A DNA stretch of 64,000 nt from Chryseobacterium mucoviscidosis (GCF_002177115.1 NZ_MVAG01000057.1:1-64000); one strand, 5' to 3'; shown: positions 24,405-33,825, numbered from the stretch's first letter. Notes: generated by a model not told the origin, from the sequence alone. Translations and numbers: made by a program.

Positions 24405-24890
24405 ATGGCAACAATCTATTTAGATACCATCATCAAAGCCGATATCCAAATCGTTTTCGATTTATCAAGAGACATCGATCTTCATCAGAAATCAACTTTT
24501 AAAACAGGAGAAAAAGCAATCGCAGGACGAACTTCAGGACTCATTGAAGAAGGCGAAACAGTAACGTGGAAAGCAAAACATTTAGGAATCTATCAAATCC
24601 TGACTACAAAAATTATCAGCATGAAGAAACCTTATCATTTCACAGATACGATGTTGAAGGGTGCTTTCAAATCCATGAAACATCAGCATATTTTCAGACA
24701 GGAAGGTAAAAACACAATCATGACAGACATCTTCGAATTTCATTCCCCTTTCGGATTCATAGGAAAAATTTTCGATGCTCTGTTTCTTAAAAATTACATG
24801 AAAAACTTTCTTTTAGAGAGAAACAAATTGATAAAATTCACCGCAGAAAATAAGCAGAAGCGCGAGCGAAGCGAGCGTCGAAACGTTTAG
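24405..24890 (+). CDS. SRPBCC-family ligand-binding protein
   Basis: A 161-residue START/Bet v1-like protein. It opens with IYLDTIIKADIQIVFDLSRDIDLHQKS, and FGFIGKIFDALFLKNYMKNFL is the usual C-terminal helix. Such proteins bind hydrophobic ligands. The final residues QKRERSERRNV are encoded by a GCGAGCG repeat, so the ancestral C-terminus probably ended near the helix and the tail is repeat-derived. In flavobacteria an SRPBCC protein commonly precedes a TIGR01777 oxidoreductase, as here. Confidence 0.8.
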   Translation: MATIYLDTIIKADIQIVFDLSRDIDLHQKSTFKTGEKAIAGRTSGLIEEGETVTWKAKHLGIYQILTTKIISMKKPYHFTDTMLKGAFKSMKHQHIFRQEGKNTIMTDIFEFHSPFGFIGKIFDALFLKNYMKNFLLERNKLIKFTAENKQKRERSERRNV

Positions 24891-24953
24891 TATTAGCGAT
24901 GTCATGCTGAGCTTTAAGTTCATCCTGAGCTTGACGAAGGAAAGAATCTCAAT
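24861..24953 (+). repeat. GCGAGCG repeat and CTGAGCTTGACGAAGG-type intergenic repeat
   Basis: Direct GCGAGCG copies at 24862-24868 and 24871-24877 encode the Arg/Glu/Ser-rich end of the SRPBCC protein. After its stop, GTCATGCTGAGC (24901-24912) and CATCCTGAGCTTGACGAAGG (24921-24940) form the dispersed repeat widely seen between genes in Bacteroidetes. The two together fill the gap before the next gene. Confidence 0.55.
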
Positions 24954-24994
24954 ATTTAAATCCACCATCAATCAACTAAATCCCATCCACCAAA

Positions 24995-25888
24995 ATGAAA
25001 ATAATCATCGCCGCCGGAACAGGCTTTCTCGGCAAAAACCTTGAAAAATATTTTACTGAAAAAGGGAACGAAGTATATATTTTAACCCGAAACCCAAAAC
25101 AGAAAAATGAATTGTATTGGGATGCCAAAACTTTGGGCGAATGGAAAAAATTACTCGAAAATTCTGATGTTCTGATCAATCTTGCCGGAAAATCCGTTGA
25201 TTGCAGATATACGGAAAAGAACCAAAAAGAAATTTACAATTCAAGAATTGAAAGCACAAAAGTTCTTCAGCAGGCAATTGATGAATGCATCCATAAACCC
25301 AAAATCTGGCTCAATGCAAGTTCTGCAACCATTTACGTTCATTCAGAAAAACAATTAAACACAGAAGAAAACGGAATCATCGGTGATGATTTTTCCATGA
25401 ACATCTGTAAAAGCTGGGAAAACGAATTTTTTAAATCAGAAACAGAAAATCTACGAAAAGTTGCGTTACGGACTTCCATCGTTTTAGGAAATAACGGCGG
25501 CGCTTTTCCAAAACTGAAAATGCTTACCAGATTCGGATTAGGCGGAAAACAGGGAAAAGGAAACCAAAACGTGAGTTGGATTCACATTGATGATTTTTGC
25601 AGAGCAGTAGCGTTCATTCTTGAACATGAAAATATTTCAGGTGAAATCAATATTACAGCACCTAATCCTTTATCCAACGAAGAATTCATGAAAAAATTAA
25701 GAAAAGAAATGAAGATCCCGTTTGGATTCAATGCTCCGGTTTGGCAACTTGAAATTGCATCCATATTTTTAAATACCGAAACCGAATTACTATTAAAAAG
25801 CCGAAACGTTTACCCTGAAAAATTAATCACAAGCGGCTTTAAATTTTCCTATTCAACAGTTGAATCTGCATTTAACGATTTGGTTTAA
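24995..25888 (+). CDS. TIGR01777-family NAD(P)-dependent oxidoreductase
   Basis: A 297-residue extended SDR (epimerase-like) protein. The Rossmann motif IIAAGTGFLGKNL is at the N-terminus. The family signatures are SDVLINLAGKSVDCRYTEK, SRIESTKVL, SSATIYVHSE and the C-terminal PVWQLEIASIFLNTETELLL block. A Tyr/Ser pair near 112-116 occupies the SDR catalytic region. The substrate is unknown for the whole family. It is the last gene of the GbsR-controlled run. Confidence 0.9.
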   Translation: MKIIIAAGTGFLGKNLEKYFTEKGNEVYILTRNPKQKNELYWDAKTLGEWKKLLENSDVLINLAGKSVDCRYTEKNQKEIYNSRIESTKVLQQAIDECIHKPKIWLNASSATIYVHSEKQLNTEENGIIGDDFSMNICKSWENEFFKSETENLRKVALRTSIVLGNNGGAFPKLKMLTRFGLGGKQGKGNQNVSWIHIDDFCRAVAFILEHENISGEINITAPNPLSNEEFMKKLRKEMKIPFGFNAPVWQLEIASIFLNTETELLLKSRNVYPEKLITSGFKFSYSTVESAFNDLV

Positions 25889-25919
25889 AAATAAACGGAA
25901 TTAGAAACTCACGTAACAG

Positions 25920-26020
25920 AAAATCTTTGATTTTCAAAAATTAATATGTTCTTCTATAGAAAATGTGATAATAATCTTAAATTCCAATGTATTTTAATCT
26001 TTTGTCCCTTTTGTAGTTAA
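25920..26020. repeat. Palindromic intergenic element, copy B
   Basis: Starts with AAAATCTTTGATTTTC and ends CTTTTGTCCCTTTTGTAGTTAA. The right arm matches copy A in 20 of 22 bases, and the left side matches the interior of copy A. It sits before the fucosidase gene. Confidence 0.55.
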
Positions 26021-26062
26021 AAATTTACGGTGAAATATTAAATTAGCAAAAACTAAACGTCA

Positions 26063-27505
26063 ATGTTCATCAGACAAAAAACAAAAGCCATCCTCCTTTC
26101 ATCATTTCTTACGTCATCCGCTTTTTTTTCTCAGGCTCACAATGTTTCTGAAGGCTATCAGAAACCTACAGATCCGCTTGTTATACAAAATCTGGAAAAC
26201 TGGCAGGATTTAAAATTCGGACTCTTCATGCATTGGGGAACCTACAGCCAATGGGGAATTGTCGAAAGTTGGAGCCTCTGTCCCGAAGACGAATCATGGA
26301 CACAAAGAAAACCCGAACACGGAAAATCATACTACGAATACATAAAAAACTATGAAAATCTTCAGACCACTTTCAATCCGGTTCAGTTCAATCCACAGAA
26401 ATGGGCAGAAGCTGCGAAAAAAGCAGGAATGAAATACGTGGTTTTCACCACAAAACATCATGACGGTTTTGCGATGTTTGATACCCAACAGTCTGATTAT
26501 AAAATTACTTCTTCCAAAACTCCTTTTTCCAAAACTCCGAAAGCAGACGTAACAAAAGAAATTTTCAATACATTCCGAAATAGCGGGTTTAAAATCGGAG
26601 CTTACTTTTCAAAACCCGATTGGCATTCTGACGATTACTGGTGGTCGTATTTTCCGCCAAAAGACCGAAATGTGAACTACGACCCGAAAAAATATCCTGA
26701 AAAATGGAACCGTTTTAAAAATTTTACGTTTAATCAGCTCAACGAAATCACCTCCAATTATGGCAAAATTGACATTCTTTGGTTAGATGGAGGTTGGGTT
26801 CGTCCCTTTAATACCATCGATCCCAATGTTGAATGGCAAAGAACCATTAAAGTTGAACAGGACATCGATATGGACAAGATCGGAACCATGGCGCGCAAAA
26901 ATCAACCCGGAATCATTGTTGTAGACCGTACCGTTCCCGGAAAATGGGAAAATTACGTAACGCCAGAACAGGCGGTTCCCGAAAAACCACTTTCCATTCC
27001 CTGGGAAAGCTGCATCACGATGGGAGATTCGTTTTCCTATGTTCCCAACGACAATTACAAATCCTCTCAGAAAATCATCGAAACGTTAATTAAAATCATC
27101 TCAAGAGGCGGAAATTACCTCATGAATATTGCTCCCAGACCCAATGGAGACTACGATCCCATTGTTTACGAAAGACTGAAAGAAATTTCAAGTTGGATGG
27201 ATAAAAACCAGTCGGCTGTTTTTGCAACAAGAAGTGTTGCCCCTTATCACGACGGAAATTTTTACTACACGAAAAGCAAAGACGGAAAAATAGTGAATAT
27301 TTTTCATCTGGATGAAAAAACAAATTATCAGGCTCCATCAATCCTAAATTTCGTTATTCCTGAAAATTTTAAACCAAAATCATTGAAAATTTTAGGATTA
27401 TCCAATAAAATTCAGTGGAAACAAACCGGAAATTCAATTGAAATCAATTTTCCAAAAGAAAGAAACCAGTTAAAATATTCAACCGTAATCCAGATTACGC
27501 AGTAG
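26063..27505 (+). CDS. Alpha-L-fucosidase, GH29 family
   Basis: A 480-residue exported glycoside hydrolase with a signal peptide ending FFSQA. The GH29 catalytic domain shows LKFGLFMHWGTYSQWG, KYVVFTTKHHDGFAMFD, FKIGAYFSKPDWH and IDILWLDGGW, in which Asp 242 is the expected nucleophile. NYLMNIAPRPNGDY follows, then a C-terminal beta domain. It releases terminal alpha-L-fucose from glycans. A GH3 enzyme lies downstream on the same strand, so joint host- or algal-glycan degradation is plausible. The 252-base gap has no clear terminator. Confidence 0.92.
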   Translation: MFIRQKTKAILLSSFLTSSAFFSQAHNVSEGYQKPTDPLVIQNLENWQDLKFGLFMHWGTYSQWGIVESWSLCPEDESWTQRKPEHGKSYYEYIKNYENLQTTFNPVQFNPQKWAEAAKKAGMKYVVFTTKHHDGFAMFDTQQSDYKITSSKTPFSKTPKADVTKEIFNTFRNSGFKIGAYFSKPDWHSDDYWWSYFPPKDRNVNYDPKKYPEKWNRFKNFTFNQLNEITSNYGKIDILWLDGGWVRPFNTIDPNVEWQRTIKVEQDIDMDKIGTMARKNQPGIIVVDRTVPGKWENYVTPEQAVPEKPLSIPWESCITMGDSFSYVPNDNYKSSQKIIETLIKIISRGGNYLMNIAPRPNGDYDPIVYERLKEISSWMDKNQSAVFATRSVAPYHDGNFYYTKSKDGKIVNIFHLDEKTNYQAPSILNFVIPENFKPKSLKILGLSNKIQWKQTGNSIEINFPKERNQLKYSTVIQITQ

Positions 27506-27757
27506 TTAAAATTGTAGACTACAAAACGACCTAGGAAATCGAAGCGTTAAGAAAATAAATTCTGTGAACGTTAAGAAAATTCTACTGTTTGAGCGCGACA
27601 CAAATATTGAACTGAAAAACCAACATTAAATTTGCGCGAGTTTTAGAATTTTTAGAAAGCAGATTTTATTTTTAGCGAAGAGTTCCAAGTCTTGATTTTT
27701 TTGTTTCTTTTTTCATCAAGGAAAAAAGAAAATATTTTAAAACAAAATTATTTTGCG

Positions 27758-30421
27758 ATGTCTTTAAAACTTCGATTTAAAATTATAATAATTTCGTTAT
27801 TGAGCACAACATTTATTACAGCTCAAAAACCATTATACAAAGACCCGAAACAACCTGTTGAAGCCAGAGTTCAGGATTTACTGAAACGCATGACTCCCGA
27901 AGAAAAATTCTGGCAGTGCTTCATGATTCCCGGAGATTTGGATAACGTTCCGAAAGATCAGTATTCCCACGGAATCTTCGGTTTGCAGGTAAGCGCAGGA
28001 AATCAGGGAGGCGGAGTTGCAGGACAAATGCTGAAATACAACGCCAATGAAGATGCAGAAAGACTTGCGAAAAAAATCAATGCCATTCAAAAATATTTTG
28101 TGGAAGAATCACGACTGGGAATCCCAATTATTCCTTTCGATGAAGCTTTGCACGGACTGATGCGTGAAGGTGCAACAGCTTTTCCACAAGCAATTAGTTT
28201 GTCGGCAACTTTCAATCCTGAATTGATGAAAGAAGTTTCCACAGCCATTGCAAAAGAATCTAAACTGAGAGGAATCCGTCAGATTCTGACGCCGGTTATG
28301 AATTTGGCGAGCGATGTTCGATGGGGAAGGACAGAGGAAACTTATGGTGAAGATCCGTTTCTGACTTCCGTGATGGGTGTCAATTTCGTCAGTTCCTTTG
28401 AAAATCAAGGAATCATCACCACTCCGAAACACTTTTTAGCCAACGTTGGAGAAGGCGGAAGAGATTCATACCCTATTCATTGGAGCAAAAGATATCTGGA
28501 GGAAACCCATTTAATTCCTTTTCAGAAAGCCTTTCAACAGGGAAAAAGCCGTTCGGTAATGACTTCCTACAATTTGCTTGACGGAAGACCTTCAACGGCA
28601 AATCATTGGCTGCTAACAGAAAAATTAAAAAAAGACTGGAATTTCAAAGGTTTTATCATCAGCGATGCAAGTGCGGTTGGTGGAGCAAATGTGCTGCATT
28701 TTACGGCAAAAGATTACGATGATGCTTCCGCACAGGCGATCAATGCTGGGCTTGATGTGATTTTCCAGACAGAATATCAACATTATAAACTTTTTATTCC
28801 TCCGTTTTTGGATGGAAGAATTTCTCAGGAAAGAATTGATGATGCAGTTTCCAGAGTTTTAAGAGCAAAATTTGAACTCAGTCTGTTTGAAAATCCTTAC
28901 GTTTCTAATAAAGATATAGAAGAATTAAATAAAACCAATCACAAACCATTAGCGGAAAAAGCGGCGGCAGAATCTTTTGTGTTGCTTCAGAATAATCATC
29001 AGACGCTTCCGATTTCAGAAAAATATAAAAAGATTTTAGTCGTCGGAACAGATGCTGTTGATGCAAGATTGGGCGGTTATTCGGGACCGGGAAATAAAAA
29101 AATCAGCATTTTGGACGGTATTAAAAATTTTGCTGAAAATAAAAATTTCGAAATTACTTATTCAAAGGGAATCGACTGGAATATAAAAGAATTTATGACG
29201 GTTCCTGCTGAAGTTTTGTCTTTTGAAAATCAAAAAGGCTTGAAAGGAAGCTACTTTTCAGATTCAGAATTAAAAGGAAAACCTGAATTTGAAAGACAGG
29301 ACGAACAGCTCAATTTCAAATGGACTTTGTATTCTCCCAATCCTGAAAAACTGCAGCCCGACAATTACAGCATTCGGTGGACAGGAAAACTCGAAGCCCC
29401 AAAATCGGGAAAATATCAGTTAGGACTAAGAGGAAACGATGGTTTCCGATTGTTTTTAAACGGTTCATTGTTAATTGACAATTGGGAAAAATTCAGTTAT
29501 TCCACCAAAACCGTTGAGGTAGAATTTACTAAAGGTCAGAAATATGATATTGCGGTTGAATTTCACGAAAACAGGGGAGAAGCGAATATTGAACTGATCT
29601 GGAATTATGGCTTACATGACTACCGAAAAGATTTTAATGATGCTTTGAAGCAGGCTCAGAATGCAGATTACATCATTGTTACAGCCGGAATTCATGAAGG
29701 GGAATTTCAGGATCGCTCTTCGTTAAGTCTTCCCGGAAATCAGGAAAAATTCATCCATGAAATATCAAAATTAAATAAACCCACGACAGTTGTTTTAGTA
29801 GGTGGTTCTGCCATAAAAACAACAGATTGGAAAGATAAGGTAGGAGCCATTCTGGAGGTCTGGTATCCCGGAGAAGAAGGTGGAAACGCTGTGGCAAAAG
29901 TACTTTTCGGAGCAGAAAATCCCTCAGGAAAACTGCCAATAACCTTTCCGGTTGAAGAAGGTCAGTTGCCTTTGACGTACAACCATCATCCGACAGGAAG
30001 AGGAAATGATTATTACGATCTGAGCGGCGAACCTTTGTATCCTTTCGGTTTTGGATTAAGCTATACCACTTTTGAAATCTCAGATTTACAGTTAAATAAA
30101 ACAAAATATTCTGAAAATGATACAATTGTGGCAAAAGTGACTGTGAAAAATACAGGTTCGAAAGCAGGAAGCGAAGTCGTTCAGTTGTACGTAAAAGATC
30201 TGCTGGCTTCGGTTTCCAGACCGGTTATCGAACTGAAAGGATTTCAGAAAGTATATTTAAATCCGGGAGAATCTAAACAGATTTCAATTGAAGTTCCGGT
30301 TAAAGAATTACAGTTTTTAGATGAAAAAATGAATTGGATCGTGGAAAAGGGAACGTACAGAATCTTTGTCGGAAACTCTTCCAAAAATCTTCCTTTGAAA
30401 CAGAATGTTGAGGTTGAGTAG
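27758..30421 (+). CDS. GH3 beta-glucosidase-like enzyme with PA14 domain
   Basis: An 887-residue exported enzyme from ATG 27758; an upstream TTG would precede the signal peptide. The signal ends TFITAQ. The GH3 N-domain has EALHGLMREGATAFPQAI, RWGRTEETYGEDPFL, TPKHFLANVG and GFIISDASAVGG, in which Asp 303 is the nucleophile. A PA14 insert (about 490-630, GSYFSDSEL... NDGFRLFLNGSLLIDNW) interrupts the C-domain. A fibronectin III-like domain ends the protein. PA14-bearing GH3 enzymes often act on beta-glucosides or beta-xylosides with branched ends. Precise specificity is unknown. Confidence 0.9.
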   Translation: MSLKLRFKIIIISLLSTTFITAQKPLYKDPKQPVEARVQDLLKRMTPEEKFWQCFMIPGDLDNVPKDQYSHGIFGLQVSAGNQGGGVAGQMLKYNANEDAERLAKKINAIQKYFVEESRLGIPIIPFDEALHGLMREGATAFPQAISLSATFNPELMKEVSTAIAKESKLRGIRQILTPVMNLASDVRWGRTEETYGEDPFLTSVMGVNFVSSFENQGIITTPKHFLANVGEGGRDSYPIHWSKRYLEETHLIPFQKAFQQGKSRSVMTSYNLLDGRPSTANHWLLTEKLKKDWNFKGFIISDASAVGGANVLHFTAKDYDDASAQAINAGLDVIFQTEYQHYKLFIPPFLDGRISQERIDDAVSRVLRAKFELSLFENPYVSNKDIEELNKTNHKPLAEKAAAESFVLLQNNHQTLPISEKYKKILVVGTDAVDARLGGYSGPGNKKISILDGIKNFAENKNFEITYSKGIDWNIKEFMTVPAEVLSFENQKGLKGSYFSDSELKGKPEFERQDEQLNFKWTLYSPNPEKLQPDNYSIRWTGKLEAPKSGKYQLGLRGNDGFRLFLNGSLLIDNWEKFSYSTKTVEVEFTKGQKYDIAVEFHENRGEANIELIWNYGLHDYRKDFNDALKQAQNADYIIVTAGIHEGEFQDRSSLSLPGNQEKFIHEISKLNKPTTVVLVGGSAIKTTDWKDKVGAILEVWYPGEEGGNAVAKVLFGAENPSGKLPITFPVEEGQLPLTYNHHPTGRGNDYYDLSGEPLYPFGFGLSYTTFEISDLQLNKTKYSENDTIVAKVTVKNTGSKAGSEVVQLYVKDLLASVSRPVIELKGFQKVYLNPGESKQISIEVPVKELQFLDEKMNWIVEKGTYRIFVGNSSKNLPLKQNVEVE

Positions 30422-30472
30422 CCCGGCGTAAAAAAATTATGGTATGAAATGTGTAATATTTAATCCGAACAG

Positions 30473-30498
30473 GAATGAATTTCATGATAAATTCATTC
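30473..30498 (+). promoter_or_regulatory. Perfect inverted repeat before a small exported-protein gene
   Basis: GAATGAATTT-CATGAT-AAATTCATTC: 10-bp arms, 17 bases before the 30515 start. It is followed by A rather than T, so it is not a plus-strand intrinsic terminator. It could be a regulator site or a 5' UTR hairpin. Confidence 0.5.
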
Positions 30499-30514
30499 AA
30501 AAAAAGTAAATATT

Positions 30515-30775
30515 ATGAAAAAGTTATTTATATCAACCGTTTTATTAGTAGGATTATCAATGAATGCTTACGGACAGAAACGTCCACCTGCACCTCCACA
30601 TCCTTCAAAAAGTGAGTTGATCAGCAGCAAATCGAGAGAACTTGACAGAAGATATAAAGCGGAGAAAAAAGCAATTATGAATCATCCGCTAGCAACCAAA
30701 AAAATGAAGCAGGATCAGTTAAGAGCTTTAAATGAAAAGTACCAGAGTCAGAAGAGATTACTAAGAAAAATGTAA
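30515..30775 (+). CDS. Small basic exported protein
   Basis: An 86-residue protein with a signal peptide (residues 1-20, ending NAYGQ), a Pro/His-rich start (KRPPAPPHP) and a highly charged helical remainder rich in Lys, Arg and Gln (ELDRRYKAEKKA, LNEKYQSQKRLL). It is probably periplasmic. It has a strong own terminator and a hairpin just upstream. No family recognised. Confidence 0.6.
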   Translation: MKKLFISTVLLVGLSMNAYGQKRPPAPPHPSKSELISSKSRELDRRYKAEKKAIMNHPLATKKMKQDQLRALNEKYQSQKRLLRKM

Positions 30776-30791
30776 TTTTCCAATACAATAA

Positions 30792-30829
30792 AAACAGGCT
30801 ATCCAATACAGATAGCCTGTTTTTTTTAT
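30792..30829 (+). terminator. Strong terminator of the small exported-protein gene
   Basis: Perfect 12-bp stem (AAACAGGCTATC with GATAGCCTGTTT), 7-base loop and eight or more T. Confidence 0.9.
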
Positions 30830-30845
30830 GTTCTAACCTAAGGAA

Positions 30846-30945
30846 TAAAAATCAAAGATTTTCAAAAACTATTGTGAACTTTTTCATTTATAATGATCAG
30901 TTTTAAATAAAAGTTTAGTTCATCTTTGGTGACTTTTTGCGGTTA
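30846..30945. repeat. Palindromic intergenic element, copy C
   Basis: Left side AAAAATCAAAGATTTTC and right arm ATCTTTGGTGACTTTTTGCGGTTAA. It shares the same outer TTGCGGTTAA end as copy A. It lies between the small exported protein and the convergent surface protein. Confidence 0.5.
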
Positions 30946-30967
30946 AAAAAAGGTATAAACAGGCTTA

Positions 30968-31852
30968 TTAATAAACCTTTCTTGCGAGCAATAGATTTAA
31001 AAGAAAAGTTCCAGTCCAGTTACTGTTATTGGAGCCATTATTTCCTATAAAATCCACGCGCGCAACAGAAACCGTAAGTCTCGTTTTACCAGAAGTTCCG
31101 TTATTGGCAAGGCTTACAAAAGAAGCAATGAAAACATCCGGAAAACTGGAATTGTTTCCTGCGGTAAGCGAAGGATTCATATTGGTAATATTAAAAGGAG
31201 TTCCCTGATATTCGTAAACCAAAGTCATTCTGCTCGCATTGGAAAAACCTGTTCCTACCGAGAACGATGTAGATGCTTTGCTGATGACCCACCATGCATC
31301 AGTTCCTGTTCCTGTATCATATGCTGTATTAGAATGTCCGGTCCAGTCGGCAACCGGAGCTGTTCCCGAAGCGTGCGGCGGTATCGAAAGCTGTGTTCCG
31401 TAGATTTCCACATTATTAGGTTTCGGAAGCGTAATAAAAGAAAGATCCCATGTTCCTCCGGTAGTGTTGCTGTTATTTACCACTTCTGCATACGCTCCTG
31501 TAGGAATGATAAATGTGGAAACCGGAGTATTGTCTATTCTTAGCGTATTTCCCCCTGAAGCCTGTAAAGTAATATTGAAAGCAGATATATTTTTTATCTT
31601 ATAAATTCTTCCTGTAAAACTTGAAGCTCCAGAACCGATTGCCGGCAGTGTAAAAGTAGAATTGGCAGTACCATTATAGGTGATGTAATGATCGTTTGTA
31701 ACGATAGAATAGGTAGTTGCTGTTACCTGCCTGTAATTCGCACTCACAGATCCGTTAATATCTAATGTGCTGGTTGGTTGGTTTTTACTGATTCCCACTT
31801 GTGCGTTGGCGAGAAATCCGCACATCACAAAAATCGAAAAAATCTTTTTCAT
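30968..31852 (-). CDS. Exported surface protein with N-terminal DLDINGS-type motif
   Basis: A 294-residue protein with a signal peptide ending LANAQ. VGISKNQPTSTLDINGSVS follows, the same opening class as the truncated protein at 359-952. The body is Asn/Gly/Thr-rich beta sequence, and ITLQASGGNTLRIDN suggests a beta-solenoid or adhesin-like fold. The C-terminus (WTGTFLLNLLLARKVY) does not look like a T9SS sorting domain. It is probably a cell-surface or envelope protein of unknown function. Confidence 0.65.
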   Translation of the reverse strand: MKKIFSIFVMCGFLANAQVGISKNQPTSTLDINGSVSANYRQVTATTYSIVTNDHYITYNGTANSTFTLPAIGSGASSFTGRIYKIKNISAFNITLQASGGNTLRIDNTPVSTFIIPTGAYAEVVNNSNTTGGTWDLSFITLPKPNNVEIYGTQLSIPPHASGTAPVADWTGHSNTAYDTGTGTDAWWVISKASTSFSVGTGFSNASRMTLVYEYQGTPFNITNMNPSLTAGNNSSFPDVFIASFVSLANNGTSGKTRLTVSVARVDFIGNNGSNNSNWTGTFLLNLLLARKVY

Positions 31853-32140
31853 ACATATAAATTTTATTTGATTATTTCAAATGTATTAAAATTTTAATAT
31901 AAATTTTTATTTTTGACTATCATTTTTAATAGTTTTAATAAATTATGTTGATAATATTAATCTAATAGCGGCTTTAATGAATATTTTAAAATATTTTCTG
32001 ATTTTATATTTTTATTTTAAACTTCAGCGATTACAGCTTCTGATGATGACAAATAGTAAACAAAACCTTCCGGGATCAATTTCGTCAGAATGCCATACAT
32101 CCGATATTTTTCCTTAAATTCGCATAAAAATTTTAAACTA

Positions 32141-33529
32141 ATGAATTACGATATTATTGTCATCGGAAGTGGTCCTGGTGGATACGTTACAGCAATCAGA
32201 GCGGCACAATTAGGTTTCAAAACAGCAATCATTGAAAAAGAAAATTTAGGAGGAATCTGCCTTAACTGGGGATGTATTCCTACCAAAGCTTTATTGAAGT
32301 CGGCTCAGGTTTTTCATTATATTAATCATGCTGAAGATTATGGATTGAACAAAGTGGAAGCTAGCTTTGAGTTTCCGAACGTAATTCAGAGAAGCCGTGG
32401 CGTTGCATCGAAAATGAGCAAAGGAATTGAATTCCTTATGAAAAAGAATAAAATCGATGTTATTCTGGGTACTGCAAAAGTACAGAAAGGTAAAAAAGTT
32501 TCCGTTACCGATAAAGAAGGAAAAGTAACTGAATATACAGGAACGCACATCATCATCGCAACAGGAGCGCGTTCAAGAGAATTGCCGAACTTGCCACAGG
32601 ACGGTAAAAAAGTAATCGGATACAGACAGGCATTGTCTCTTCCTGAGCAGCCAAAATCTATGATTGTTGTAGGTTCCGGAGCTATCGGGGTAGAATTTGC
32701 CGATTTCTATAATACAATGGGGACAAAAGTAACCGTTGTAGAATTTATGCCAAACATCGTACCTGTAGAAGATGAGGAAATCTCTAAACACTTAGAAAAA
32801 TCTCTGAAAAAATCAGGAATCGAGATTATGACCAATGCTTCCGTAGAAAGCGTTGATACAAGCGGAGAGGGCGTAAAAGCTACCGTAAAAACAGCAAAAG
32901 GAAACATCGTTCTTGAAGCTGATATTTTATTATCTGCTGTAGGAATCGCCGCAAACATCGAGAACATCGGTCTTGAAGAAGTTGGAATCCAGACAGACAA
33001 AGGAAGGGTTTTGGTCAACGAATGGTACGAAACTTCAGTTCCGGGTTATTATGCAATCGGAGACATCATTCCTACTCAGGCTTTGGCACACGTTGCTTCA
33101 GCGGAAGGAATTACTTGTGTTGAAAAAATCAAAGGAATGCACGTTGAGAAAATCGACTATGGTAATATTCCGGGATGTACATACTGTCACCCTGAAGTAG
33201 CTTCAGTAGGTCTTACAGAAAAACAGGCTAAAGAAAAAGGATATGAAATTAAAGTAGGAAAATTCCCTCTTTCGGCAAGTGGAAAAGCAACGGCAAACGG
33301 AAATACGGACGGTTTCGTTAAAGTTATTTTCGATGCTAAATACGGAGAGTGGTTAGGTTGCCACATGATCGGAGAAGGTGTTACAGATATGGTTGCAGAA
33401 GCGGTAGTTGCCAGAAAACTGGAAACTACAGGTCACGAAATCATCAAATCTATTCACCCGCACCCGACAGTTTCTGAAGCTATTATGGAAGCTGCAGCGG
33501 CTGCTTATGGAGAAGTGATTCACATTTAA
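32141..33529 (+). CDS. lpdA: Dihydrolipoyl dehydrogenase (E3)
   Basis: A 462-residue flavoprotein that re-oxidises dihydrolipoamide of 2-oxoacid dehydrogenase or glycine-cleavage complexes with NAD. The ATG at 32141 (MNYDIIVIGSGPGGY) is chosen over one 17 codons upstream because it starts directly at the FAD Rossmann motif. The redox disulfide is GGICLNWGCIPTKALL, the NAD-binding motif IVVGSGAIGVEFADF and the C-terminal base pair HPHPTVSEAIMEAA. CLNWGC in place of CLNVGC is a known variant. The gene stands alone; TAAATTCG at 32115-32122 is a near match to a -7 element. Confidence 0.92.
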   Translation: MNYDIIVIGSGPGGYVTAIRAAQLGFKTAIIEKENLGGICLNWGCIPTKALLKSAQVFHYINHAEDYGLNKVEASFEFPNVIQRSRGVASKMSKGIEFLMKKNKIDVILGTAKVQKGKKVSVTDKEGKVTEYTGTHIIIATGARSRELPNLPQDGKKVIGYRQALSLPEQPKSMIVVGSGAIGVEFADFYNTMGTKVTVVEFMPNIVPVEDEEISKHLEKSLKKSGIEIMTNASVESVDTSGEGVKATVKTAKGNIVLEADILLSAVGIAANIENIGLEEVGIQTDKGRVLVNEWYETSVPGYYAIGDIIPTQALAHVASAEGITCVEKIKGMHVEKIDYGNIPGCTYCHPEVASVGLTEKQAKEKGYEIKVGKFPLSASGKATANGNTDGFVKVIFDAKYGEWLGCHMIGEGVTDMVAEAVVARKLETTGHEIIKSIHPHPTVSEAIMEAAAAAYGEVIHI

Positions 33530-33580
33530 TTTTTCACTTTGCCAAAGTTGAAAATCTTTGCCAAAGTTCAACAATATCAA

Positions 33581-33609
33581 AACCACAGATCAGAAGTCTG
33601 TGGTTTTTC
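33581..33609 (+). terminator. Terminator of the dihydrolipoyl dehydrogenase gene
   Basis: Perfect 9-bp stem AACCACAGA with TCTGTGGTT, 7-base loop and T tail. Confidence 0.85.
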
Positions 33610-33669
33610 TCTTTGAAAAGGATCTGTTTAAATTTGATATTTAAAATTTTATGATTCGATTATTTTACC

Positions 33670-33825
33670 ACGCAAAGTTTTAATTCAACTTTACACATTA
33701 TTCTTAGAAAGCAAAGGCAAATAAAATTTGCTTCACGAAGCCTGACAACATTGCTTCATCAAATCAGCTTGTTGTTTCTTCTTTGCTCATTTAAATAATT
33801 AAATCTTTAAATAAAAACTTTGCGT
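33670..33825. repeat. Large inverted repeat (ACGCAAAGTTTT arms)
   Basis: 12-bp perfect arms at 33670-33681 and 33814-33825 enclose about 130 AT-rich bases with AAGCAAAGG and CTTTGCTC-like inner motifs. It belongs to the general NCGCAAAG-type palindromes in this genome but is less similar to copies A-C. Confidence 0.5.

Noticed and set aside
18532..33825. CRISPR-like array from the recurring palindromic elements
   Set aside because: Copies are kilobases apart, imperfect and without regular spacers or cas genes.
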